Origin: Draconibacterium aestuarii
Lineage (GTDB): Bacteria; Bacteroidota; Bacteroidia; Bacteroidales; Prolixibacteraceae
Assembly: GCA_026671195.1 (NCBI GenBank)
Contig: JAPOHD010000066.1
Span: forward strand, 1-64,000
Direction of reading: 5' to 3'
Length of the DNA: 64,000 nt
Under the pieces are notes generated by a model. The model was given only the letters and a program-made list of their open reading frames with translations. It was not told the origin of the DNA and ran no database searches. The position numbers and the translations under genes are program-made. Below, piece by piece: positions 35,498 to 42,683 of this stretch (position 1 is the first letter of the stretch; every line of letters starts with the position of its first letter).

Positions 35498-36814
35498 ATG
35501 GAAACAAAAACTATTCTTCTTTTGATCATTTTAACGATTCCGTTTTTTGGCAAAACTCAGCAAGCCGAAACGGCAAAAATATGGAGATTAAACGACTGTG
35601 TTGAATATGCACTAACACAGAATATTCAGGTTCGGCAGAGCATTTTAACCAATGCGTCGAACGAGGTGAACAAGGAACAGGCTCAGGCACAGTTGCTTCC
35701 ATCTGTTAGTGCTTCGGCCCGACAAAACTGGACCTGGTCGAAATTGGAAGATGCTTCAACCGGGGCAAGCAGCTTTGAAGGATCGAACAACAGAAGCATG
35801 TCGATAAATTCAAACGTTACCATTTATAATGGTTTGCGCCTGAAAAACCTTATCAAACAAGCCGAACTCGATCTTCAGGCCGGATTATATGATTCAGAGA
35901 CCATCAAAGAATCGATCACGATCAGTATTCTGAATGCTTTTTTGCAGGTTGTTGCGTACGAGGAGAATGTAAAAAATGCACAAAACCAGGTGGATGCGAC
36001 TACCGACCAGTTGGCGCTAGCTGATGCACGATTGCAAGCCGGGATAATTTCAAAATCGGATTATCTGCAGGTAAAATCGCAACTGGCAACTGAAAAGCTA
36101 ACCCTGGCAAATGCACAAAGCCAGTATGCCATTTCAAAGATCAGTTTAATGCAGCTGATGGAACTTCCGGTAGATGAAAATTTTGCTATCGATCGTCCTG
36201 TACTTGATCAGGATATCAACCAAAACCTGACACCAATAGCAGCCGAGGTTTACGCTGTTGCACTGGGGATACGACCACAAATAAAAAGTACGGAATATCA
36301 GAAAGAAAGTGCAGCATTAAATGAAAAAATATCACGTGGGAGCTACTTTCCTACTGTGTCTGCCAATGCCGGGCTCTCTTCCGGTTTTTCAAGCAGCATG
36401 GGAGAAATGGGCGACCAGGTAACACCCACTATTGGTCTTTCGGTATCCATTCCTATTTTTCAAAATAAACAGGTAAAATCGAGTGTGGCCCAAGCCAAAA
36501 TCGGGTACCAGAGTGCCGAACTCAACGAATTAAATACAAAAAACGAATTACGAAAAGATATTGAACAAGCTTGCGTTGATGTGATTTCGGCACAGATTGA
36601 ATACGAAGCCAGTCTGGAAAGTTATGACTCGTATGTGGAATCTTACGCATTAGCCGAAGAAAAATTTAATAATGGTTTGATTAACTCGGTTGATTTTCTT
36701 TTTGAAAAGACCAACCTGATCACCTCAGAAAGTGACCTGTTACAGTCGAAGTTCAACCTCATTTTCAGCTATAAAATACTCGACTTTTATCAAGGAAATC
36801 CAATCACTCTGTAA
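35498..36814 (+). CDS. TolC-family outer-membrane efflux protein
   Basis: 438 residues. Signal peptide ending FFGKTQQ; two outer-membrane efflux protein repeats (PF02321): repeat 1 about 30-215 (LNDCVEYALTQNIQVRQSIL, SADARLQAGIISKSDYLQVK-like) and repeat 2 about 235-435 (IRPQIKSTEYQKESAALNEK, SYFPTVSANAGLSSGFSS, SVSIPIFQNKQVKSSVAQAK, AEEKFNNGLINSVDFLFEKT). Forms the outer-membrane exit duct for the MacAB-like pump encoded next. First gene of a colinear set TolC-adaptor-ATPase-permease-kinase-regulator. Confidence 0.94.
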   Translation: METKTILLLIILTIPFFGKTQQAETAKIWRLNDCVEYALTQNIQVRQSILTNASNEVNKEQAQAQLLPSVSASARQNWTWSKLEDASTGASSFEGSNNRSMSINSNVTIYNGLRLKNLIKQAELDLQAGLYDSETIKESITISILNAFLQVVAYEENVKNAQNQVDATTDQLALADARLQAGIISKSDYLQVKSQLATEKLTLANAQSQYAISKISLMQLMELPVDENFAIDRPVLDQDINQNLTPIAAEVYAVALGIRPQIKSTEYQKESAALNEKISRGSYFPTVSANAGLSSGFSSSMGEMGDQVTPTIGLSVSIPIFQNKQVKSSVAQAKIGYQSAELNELNTKNELRKDIEQACVDVISAQIEYEASLESYDSYVESYALAEEKFNNGLINSVDFLFEKTNLITSESDLLQSKFNLIFSYKILDFYQGNPITL

Positions 36815-36934
36815 CGAAACAAAATAAAACTTCATATCATGAAATGAGCATGTAGATTGATAGACACCAATGAAAGAAGATCAGAGTCATGCGAATTACA
36901 TATGATACTTTTAAAAACAAACAATTTTAATCAT

Positions 36935-37921
36935 ATGAAAAAGAAAACAATTATTATTATCGCTTTAGTGCTTATTGCCATTGTATCGGCAGCTCTGATA
37001 TTAAAACCGAGCAAGGTTGACGTAAGTCAGATAGATATCCAAACCGCTAAAGCAGGTGAAGGAACCATAAGCAATGTTGTTGAAGCAACAGGTACAATCG
37101 AAGCCATTACCACTGTTGATGTGGGGACACAGGTTTCAGGAATTATTGACAAACTTTTTGTGGATTACAATACTCCGGTAAAAAAAGGTCAGCTTTTGGC
37201 TAAAATCGACACCACTAACCTGGCAGCCCAAATGGAACAAAGTCAGGCATCGCTCGACAATGCAAAGGCACAACTCGATTACCAACAGGCAACCTACGAT
37301 AGAATGCTGCCACTTCAAAACAAAGGTTTGATCTCTCAAACCGACTACGATCAACTGATTTATGATATTGCCGTTGCCAAAGCCAATTATAAAAGTGCAC
37401 TGGCTCAGCACAAGAAAAATCAGATCGACCTGGATTATGCTTTGATCTATTCGCCTATCGACGGAGTTGTTTTGAATAAGGAAGTGGAAGAAGGCCAGAC
37501 TGTGGCTGCAAGTTTTAATACGCCTACGCTTTTCAGTATCGCCAACGACCTGACTCAAATGCAGGTGGAAGCCAATATCGACGAAGCTGACATTGGCCAT
37601 ATAAAAGAAGGGCAACGCGTTGAATTTACCGTGGATGCGTATCCTGAAACCATTTTTGAAGGAAAAGTGACACAATTACGCTGGGAACCAACTGTAACCA
37701 ACAATGTGGTAACTTATACCATTATTGTTGATGCGCCCAATCCGGACTACAAACTAATGCCCGGTATGACAGCCACCATTGAAGTATACGTACTAGAAAA
37801 AACTGATATTCTGGTTGTTCCGAGTAAAGCGCTTCGTTTCACTCCTGATCAGAAACTTATGATGAGTTACATGAAACAACAGGTAAAACCTGAAATGCCG
37901 AAAGGTCAGAATCCACCTTAA
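36935..37921 (+). CDS. MacA-like periplasmic adaptor, interrupted by an in-frame stop
   Basis: The start is placed at ATG 36935 (MKKKTIIIIALVLIAIVSAA, a membrane anchor); an upstream in-frame TTG is unlikely. The barrel-sandwich (GTIEAITTVDVGTQVSGIID and VDYNTPVKKGQLLAKIDTTN), alpha-hairpin (about 95-165, LDNAKAQLDYQQATYDRMLP) and beta-barrel (ANIDEADIGHIKEGQRVEFT, TATIEVYVLEK) domains are intact for 328 residues. TAA at 37919-37921 stops the frame in the linker, and the same frame continues without other stops to 38173 with the missing membrane-proximal domain. Normal length would be about 412 residues. Either a nonsense mutation, suppressed stop or base error. Should couple TolC to the MacB-type permease. 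Confidence 0.88.
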   Translation: MKKKTIIIIALVLIAIVSAALILKPSKVDVSQIDIQTAKAGEGTISNVVEATGTIEAITTVDVGTQVSGIIDKLFVDYNTPVKKGQLLAKIDTTNLAAQMEQSQASLDNAKAQLDYQQATYDRMLPLQNKGLISQTDYDQLIYDIAVAKANYKSALAQHKKNQIDLDYALIYSPIDGVVLNKEVEEGQTVAASFNTPTLFSIANDLTQMQVEANIDEADIGHIKEGQRVEFTVDAYPETIFEGKVTQLRWEPTVTNNVVTYTIIVDAPNPDYKLMPGMTATIEVYVLEKTDILVVPSKALRFTPDQKLMMSYMKQQVKPEMPKGQNPP

Positions 37922-38173
37922 ATAGGCGGCAGTTCAATGCCTCAGCCGGGTGAAAACGGTACCGATGCTCCACAAATGGTTTGGGTAAAAGAAGGAACGA
38001 ATATCCATCCGGTTCCGATTAAAATTGGTTTGGACGACGACATTAATGCTGAAATATTGAATGGAATAAAAGCGGGTCAGGAAGTTGTTCTAAGCATGGA
38101 ACAAAAGATTGACGACAAAAAGGAAGCTCGTTCAGGTGGAAATCCGTTCATGCCAGGCCCTCCAGGAAGATAA
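37922..38173 (+). pseudogene. Detached C-terminal (membrane-proximal) domain of the MacA-like adaptor
   Basis: In frame with 36935-37921 after the TAA. It encodes PQMVWVKEGTNIHPVPIKIG and AEILNGIKAGQEVVLSMEQK, the usual last domain of RND/ABC adaptors, plus a Gly/Pro-rich tail (GGNPFMPGPPGR). An ATG at 37937 preceded by AGGCGG could allow reinitiation, but the product would lack a signal sequence and could not reach the periplasm alone. Confidence 0.75.
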
Positions 38174-38223
38174 TCGGGAACAAAATTCAGAAACAGGTTC
38201 AGAAATAACTTAGAATACTAAAA

Positions 38224-38976
38224 ATGGGAAAAGCAATTATAAAAGTATCAGCGCTCCGTAAGATTTATCATGTGGGTGAAATGACTGTACATGCATTACG
38301 CGGCGTTGACCTGGAAATCAAACAGGGAGATTTTGCTGCCATCATGGGAGCCAGTGGTTCGGGTAAGTCGACCATGCTGAACATCCTCGGATGTCTCGAC
38401 CTGCCAACAAACGGAGAATATCTTCTGGATGGCGTTAATATGGCAAAGCTGAATAAAAATCAGCTGGCAGGACTGAGAAACAATAAACTCGGATTTATCT
38501 TCCAGTCGTACAATTTGTTACCACGAACAACGGCTTTGGAAAATGTGGAGTTACCACTGTTTTATAATTCCAAAGTCGGGGCAAAGGAAAGAAAAGAACG
38601 TGCCATTCATGCGTTGGAACAGGTTGGATTGGCCGACCGAATGGATCACATGCCAAACCAGTTGTCTGGTGGTCAGCAACAACGTGTGGCAATTGCACGC
38701 TCACTGGTAAACGACCCGGTAGTGATCCTGGCTGATGAGGCAACCGGAAACCTCGATACACGCACGTCATACGAAATAATGGAATTATTCCAGAGATTGA
38801 ACGACAACGGAAAAACCATTGTATTTGTAACGCACGAATCGGATATTGCACGCTTTATGAAACGGAACATCGTTTTCAGGGATGGCAGAATCCAGAAAGA
38901 ATTATCCGTTACCGACCGCTTTAATGCTTCAGAGCTAATTGAAGCCTTATCTCCCGAAGATGAATATGAATCGTAA
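38224..38976 (+). CDS. MacB/LolD-type ABC transporter ATP-binding protein
   Basis: 250 residues. Walker A GASGSGKST (about 40-48), Q loop FQSYNLLP, signature LSGGQQQRVAIARSL, Walker B VILADEATGNLD, H loop VFVTHE. In this branch the ATPase is separate from the permease, unlike E. coli MacB where both are fused. Placed 50 nt after the adaptor remnant and 9 nt before the permease, so it belongs to the same pump. Confidence 0.95.
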   Translation: MGKAIIKVSALRKIYHVGEMTVHALRGVDLEIKQGDFAAIMGASGSGKSTMLNILGCLDLPTNGEYLLDGVNMAKLNKNQLAGLRNNKLGFIFQSYNLLPRTTALENVELPLFYNSKVGAKERKERAIHALEQVGLADRMDHMPNQLSGGQQQRVAIARSLVNDPVVILADEATGNLDTRTSYEIMELFQRLNDNGKTIVFVTHESDIARFMKRNIVFRDGRIQKELSVTDRFNASELIEALSPEDEYES

Positions 38977-38985
38977 AAGTATTGA

Positions 38986-40209
38986 ATGATGAATTACAAA
39001 AATCTTACTAAAATAGCAACCACCGCACTGAAAAGGAATAAATTCAGAGCCTTTCTCACCATGTTGGGTATTATCATCGGTGTCGGTTCGGTAATTGCCA
39101 TGCTTTCCATCGGGCAAGCTTCCAAAAAAAGTATTCGCGAAGAAATGGCCGACATGGGAACCAACATGATTATGGTAATGCCGGGGCAGCAGCGACGTGG
39201 CGGTGTGATGATGGGGAATTCAGATGCAAAGTCGCTGACACTTAAAGATGTGGAAGCCATTAAAAAAGAAGCAAAATATATTACAGATATTTCTCCACAG
39301 GTTAGTACAAGCGGACAGGCTGTAAACGGAAACAACAACTGGCCCACTTCGGTGTATGGTGCAAATGCAGCCTACCTTGATATTCGAAAATACGAAATTG
39401 AAGATGGCAGAGTGTTTACAGAGAAAGAAATTAAATCGCTGGCAAAAGTTTGTGTAGTTGGTCAAACAGTGATCGAAAACATTTTTTCTGACGGGAAAGA
39501 TCCGATCGGACAGACCATTCGATTTGCAGGTATCCCTTTAAAAGTGATCGGCGTTTTAAAAGAAAAAGGACAGAACGGAATGGGAATGGATCAGGATGAT
39601 TTGATTATTGCACCTTATACTTCCGTTCAGAGAAGGATGCTTGCTATTTCTCATATACAATCTATTTATGCTTCTGCTGTGAGCGAAGAACAATCGGATG
39701 CAGCTATCGAAGAAGTTGAAACAATCTTGCGTCGCCAGCATCAATTAAAGGAAGGTGCCGACGACGATTTTGATGTACGTTTGCAGGCTGAGATGGTTCA
39801 AATGGTTTCATCGGTAAGCGATATGTTGTCACTGTTGTTAGGATCCATCGCAGGAATCTCTCTACTGGTAGGCGGTATCGGAATTATGAATATCATGTTT
39901 GTTTCGGTTACCGAAAGAACAAAAGAAATCGGGCTGCGCATGTCAGTCGGCGGTCGCGGCATCGATATTCTGATGCAATTCCTGTTCGAAGCAGTTCTGT
40001 TGAGTATTTTGGGAGGGATAATCGGAATATTGTTTGGTGTAGCAATATCGTACATCGCAACATACTTCCTGAATATGCCGTTTGTGGTTATGACACAGGC
40101 CATCGCACTTTCCTTTTTGGTGTGTAGTTTTATCGGCATTTTCTTTGGCTGGTATCCTGCCCGAAAAGCATCGGGATTGAATCCGATCGATGCACTCCGG
40201 CATGAATAG
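38986..40209 (+). CDS. MacB-type ABC transporter permease
   Basis: 407 residues with the MacB_PCD + FtsX layout: TM1 (about 18-40, KFRAFLTMLGIIIGVGSVIA), a large periplasmic domain (about 45-275: MADMGTNMIMVMPGQQRRGG, TDISPQVSTSGQAVNG, IEDGRVFTEKEI) and three C-terminal TMs (about 280-305, 330-355, 370-390: LLLGSIAGISLLVGGIGIMN; TERTKEIGLRMSVGGRG; WYPARKASGLNPIDALRHE). It drives mechanotransmission export of a substrate through TolC, possibly peptides, lipids or antibiotics. Substrate unknown. Confidence 0.95.
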   Translation: MMNYKNLTKIATTALKRNKFRAFLTMLGIIIGVGSVIAMLSIGQASKKSIREEMADMGTNMIMVMPGQQRRGGVMMGNSDAKSLTLKDVEAIKKEAKYITDISPQVSTSGQAVNGNNNWPTSVYGANAAYLDIRKYEIEDGRVFTEKEIKSLAKVCVVGQTVIENIFSDGKDPIGQTIRFAGIPLKVIGVLKEKGQNGMGMDQDDLIIAPYTSVQRRMLAISHIQSIYASAVSEEQSDAAIEEVETILRRQHQLKEGADDDFDVRLQAEMVQMVSSVSDMLSLLLGSIAGISLLVGGIGIMNIMFVSVTERTKEIGLRMSVGGRGIDILMQFLFEAVLLSILGGIIGILFGVAISYIATYFLNMPFVVMTQAIALSFLVCSFIGIFFGWYPARKASGLNPIDALRHE

Positions 40210-40213
40210 AATT

Positions 40214-40264
40214 ATCGAAAAATCAAAAATCACATTTTAAAAGAGCGATTTTTGATTTTTCGAT
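40214..40264 (+). terminator. Long hairpin between permease and kinase genes
   Basis: Perfect 18-bp stem ATCGAAAAATCAAAAATC (40214-40231) and GATTTTTGATTTTTCGAT (40247-40264), 15-nt loop. The right arm carries T5 runs. It may be an intrinsic terminator or attenuator reducing expression of the kinase/regulator pair relative to the pump. Confidence 0.6.
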
Positions 40265-40284
40265 TAACTTTGATTTTAACATAA

Positions 40285-41397
40285 ATGCAACTCTCGTTTT
40301 ACAAATCGTTGATTTCAATGAAAGAATCATTCACAAATAGGAAAATGCTACATGTTGTGTTACACCTGCTGGCATGGTTAGTACTAATCATTTTACCTCA
40401 GTTGATTATCAACCGCTATTGGGGGAATAATAATTTTATCGACTGGCGCTTTTACATTAATGCAGCTATTTATGGAATCATTTTTTATGTGAATTATATC
40501 TGGCTTGTTCCAAAATTCTTTTTTAGAAAAAACAAATTACCCTATTTTGTATTTGCCACTATTGTAATCTTTATTGCCTACTTTATTATTTCTTTTCTTA
40601 GTGATCTGATGCATGATCAGGAGCGTGATAAACAAATTGCCAAGGTTCTTGAAAAGTTAATGGAGGATGAAGTGGTACAACGGCCACCGTTCAGATTGAT
40701 TCATATTTACTACTTTATACTTATATCGGCTATTATAACGGGATTTTCAATCGGATTAAAGGTTATCGAACAGCACTCAAAAAGCGAAAAACGACAAAAG
40801 GAACTCGAAAAAGAAAAATTAAATTCTGAGCTTGCTTTTCTTAAAAACCAGGTTAGCCCACACTTTTTCTTTAATACTCTAAACAATATTTACTCGCTTA
40901 TTGAAATCAATACCAACGATGCACAGGAGGCAGTTCTAAAATTGTCGAAACTAATGCGATACCTTTTGTACGAATCAGAACATGGGAAAACCCATCTCGA
41001 CAACGAGATTGTTTTTATGAAAAACTACATCGACCTGATGAAACTTCGTCTCTCATCAAAAGTTGAATTGCTGGTTGATTTACCTGAAACGGATAGTAAT
41101 CTTGAAATACCACCGCTGCTTTTTGTTCCCTTTGTTGAAAATGCATTTAAACACGGCATCAGCTATCGCGAAAAATCATTTATACATATCTTCATGAAAG
41201 TTGAGAAAGATCGTATTAGATTTGAGTGTATTAACAGCCAGGGACAGCGAACCGAAAAAAGTCACGATGAAAATCATTCGGGTATTGGTTTGGAGAATGT
41301 AAAAAAACGATTGAAATTGCTTTACGCGGCGAAACATAAATTGGAAATTACAAAATCGGATACGGATTTCAGGATTTTACTGGAAATTGAAGTATAA
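40285..41397 (+). CDS. LytS-type sensor histidine kinase
   Basis: 370 residues; ATG 40318 is an alternative start. Four TM helices in the first about 165 residues (LHVVLHLLAWLVLIILPQLI; YGIIFYVNYIWLV; FVFATIVIFIAYFIISFLS; YYFILISAIITGFSIG) with an acidic/charged loop, then a coiled-coil linker and the His_kinase domain: LKNQVSPHFFFNTLNNIYSL (phospho-His), FVPFVENAFKHGISY (N box) and SGIGLENVKKRLKLLY (G box). Forms a pair with the next gene; its position after the MacAB-TolC genes suggests control of that pump. Confidence 0.93.
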   Translation: MQLSFYKSLISMKESFTNRKMLHVVLHLLAWLVLIILPQLIINRYWGNNNFIDWRFYINAAIYGIIFYVNYIWLVPKFFFRKNKLPYFVFATIVIFIAYFIISFLSDLMHDQERDKQIAKVLEKLMEDEVVQRPPFRLIHIYYFILISAIITGFSIGLKVIEQHSKSEKRQKELEKEKLNSELAFLKNQVSPHFFFNTLNNIYSLIEINTNDAQEAVLKLSKLMRYLLYESEHGKTHLDNEIVFMKNYIDLMKLRLSSKVELLVDLPETDSNLEIPPLLFVPFVENAFKHGISYREKSFIHIFMKVEKDRIRFECINSQGQRTEKSHDENHSGIGLENVKKRLKLLYAAKHKLEITKSDTDFRILLEIEV

Positions 41398-41402
41398 ACA
41401 AA

Positions 41403-42119
41403 ATGATACGAACAATAACCATCGACGACGAACCTCTGGCATTGCAACTGGTAAGCAGCTATGTGGAAAAAACGTCTTTTCTTGAATTGGTCGAATTGTT
41501 TGATAATCCATTGGATGCGATGGATTTTTTAAATGAAAATCCGGTTGATCTTATTTTCCTGGATATTCAAATGCCTGATCTTACCGGAATTGAATTTACC
41601 AGGATACTCGAAAATCGTCCGAAGATTGTTTTTACTACAGCTTACGAAAAATATGCACTGGAAGGATTTAAACTCGAAGCCGTTGATTACCTTTTGAAAC
41701 CCTTTAGCTACGAAGAGTTCTTAAAAGCTACCAAACGAGTCGAAAAATTATACAATCTCGAAAAAGCCGAACAAAAGGAGATTGTTGAAGCCAATAATGA
41801 GTTTTTATTTTTAAAGTCGGAATACAAAATCAGGCGTATCAACTTTAACGAAATCAATTATATCGAAGGGTTAAAAGACTATGTAAAAGTATATCTTCAA
41901 AATGAGGCAAAACCGATTTTATCGTTGAATTCCTTAAAATCGATGGAAGCAAAACTGCCCGAATCGAAGTTTATGCGTGTGCATCGTTCCTTTATTGTCA
42001 ACCTCGAAAAAATCGATACCATCGAACGCAGCCGTATTGTATTCGGTAAAGTTTATATCCCCGTGAGCGAACAATACAAAGAAAAATTTCAACACTTTTT
42101 AGATACCAATTTCTTGTAG
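41403..42119 (+). CDS. LytTR-family response regulator
   Basis: 238 residues. Receiver domain with TIDDEPLALQLV, phospho-Asp in LIFLDIQMPDLTG, FTTAYEKYA and LLKPFSYEEF; LytTR DNA-binding domain (about 135-235: EYKIRRINFNEINYIEGLKD, KFMRVHRSFIVNLEKID, YIPVSEQYKEKF). Begins 5 nt after the kinase stop. Likely regulates the upstream efflux genes and itself. Confidence 0.93.
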   Translation: MIRTITIDDEPLALQLVSSYVEKTSFLELVELFDNPLDAMDFLNENPVDLIFLDIQMPDLTGIEFTRILENRPKIVFTTAYEKYALEGFKLEAVDYLLKPFSYEEFLKATKRVEKLYNLEKAEQKEIVEANNEFLFLKSEYKIRRINFNEINYIEGLKDYVKVYLQNEAKPILSLNSLKSMEAKLPESKFMRVHRSFIVNLEKIDTIERSRIVFGKVYIPVSEQYKEKFQHFLDTNFL

Positions 42120-42683
42120 ATCGGCAGTCATTTTCTCTTTCAAATTACATTTTGTGCTCTTCTAAATCCTATTCCCTTATTGCAATCGCTTATTGGTAAA
42201 GTGCATAATTATAGTGTATTGTGTGGTGTGTTTACACATGAGTGTATTGTGTATTAACAAATTGCACATAGTAAATAAACATTTCGGTAGGTGCAGTTAA
42301 CCGTACAGACAGCTTTGTAAAACATTCACCCCACGTTTGAATCATTGATGCTGAGTATTTTTAGCATAATCTTTTTTTGAATAGCTGGCACTAAATTTCA
42401 GTCAGCAGAATTTCAGAAAAAGAGGGCAATAAAACTTGATATTATTATCGGATTTAAACTTTAAGGATGAAACAAAATTACAGTTCATCATCTCTGGCTG
42501 TTAATGTCGAATCGAAACCAACACAGATACTGTTATTACAGGTCAGGTTTGTTCTTCATATCATTTCTTACGGAAAATTAAATAAGCAAATAAATGAGCT
42601 GTTCGAGGGTTTGTTTATAAAACTTGATCCGGTTTTTTTCAATCGAAAATAGAACACATTTTAATAGATATCAATATTTAAAT
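42120..42683 (+). other. Long intergenic region upstream of GH31
   Basis: 564 nt. It contains a small unsupported ORF (42467-42652) and a cluster of repeats at 42213-42252. No clear TAnnTTTG promoter or terminator was recognised. Given its length and position before GH31-GH3, it probably carries the control region for these genes. Confidence 0.45.
42213..42252. promoter_or_regulatory. Direct repeat AGTGTATTGTGT flanking a TGTGTTTACACA palindrome
   Basis: AGTGTATTGTGT occurs at 42213-42224 and 42241-42252 (28 nt apart), and TGTGT-TT-ACACA (42227-42238) sits exactly between them. The compact arrangement suggests a regulator-binding array for the GH31-GH3 genes, perhaps for the hybrid sensor encoded at 47993. 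Confidence 0.45.

Noticed and set aside
37924-37939. Possible Shine-Dalgarno (AGGCGG) before ATG 37937, as if the adaptor tail were a separate gene
   Set aside because: Same frame as the adaptor and encodes only its last domain with no export signal; better explained as the rest of an interrupted gene.
42467-42652. 61-codon ORF in the GH31 leader
   Set aside because: Low-complexity, no signal or domain, overlaps the probable GH31 5' region; no support beyond an ATG after AAGG.
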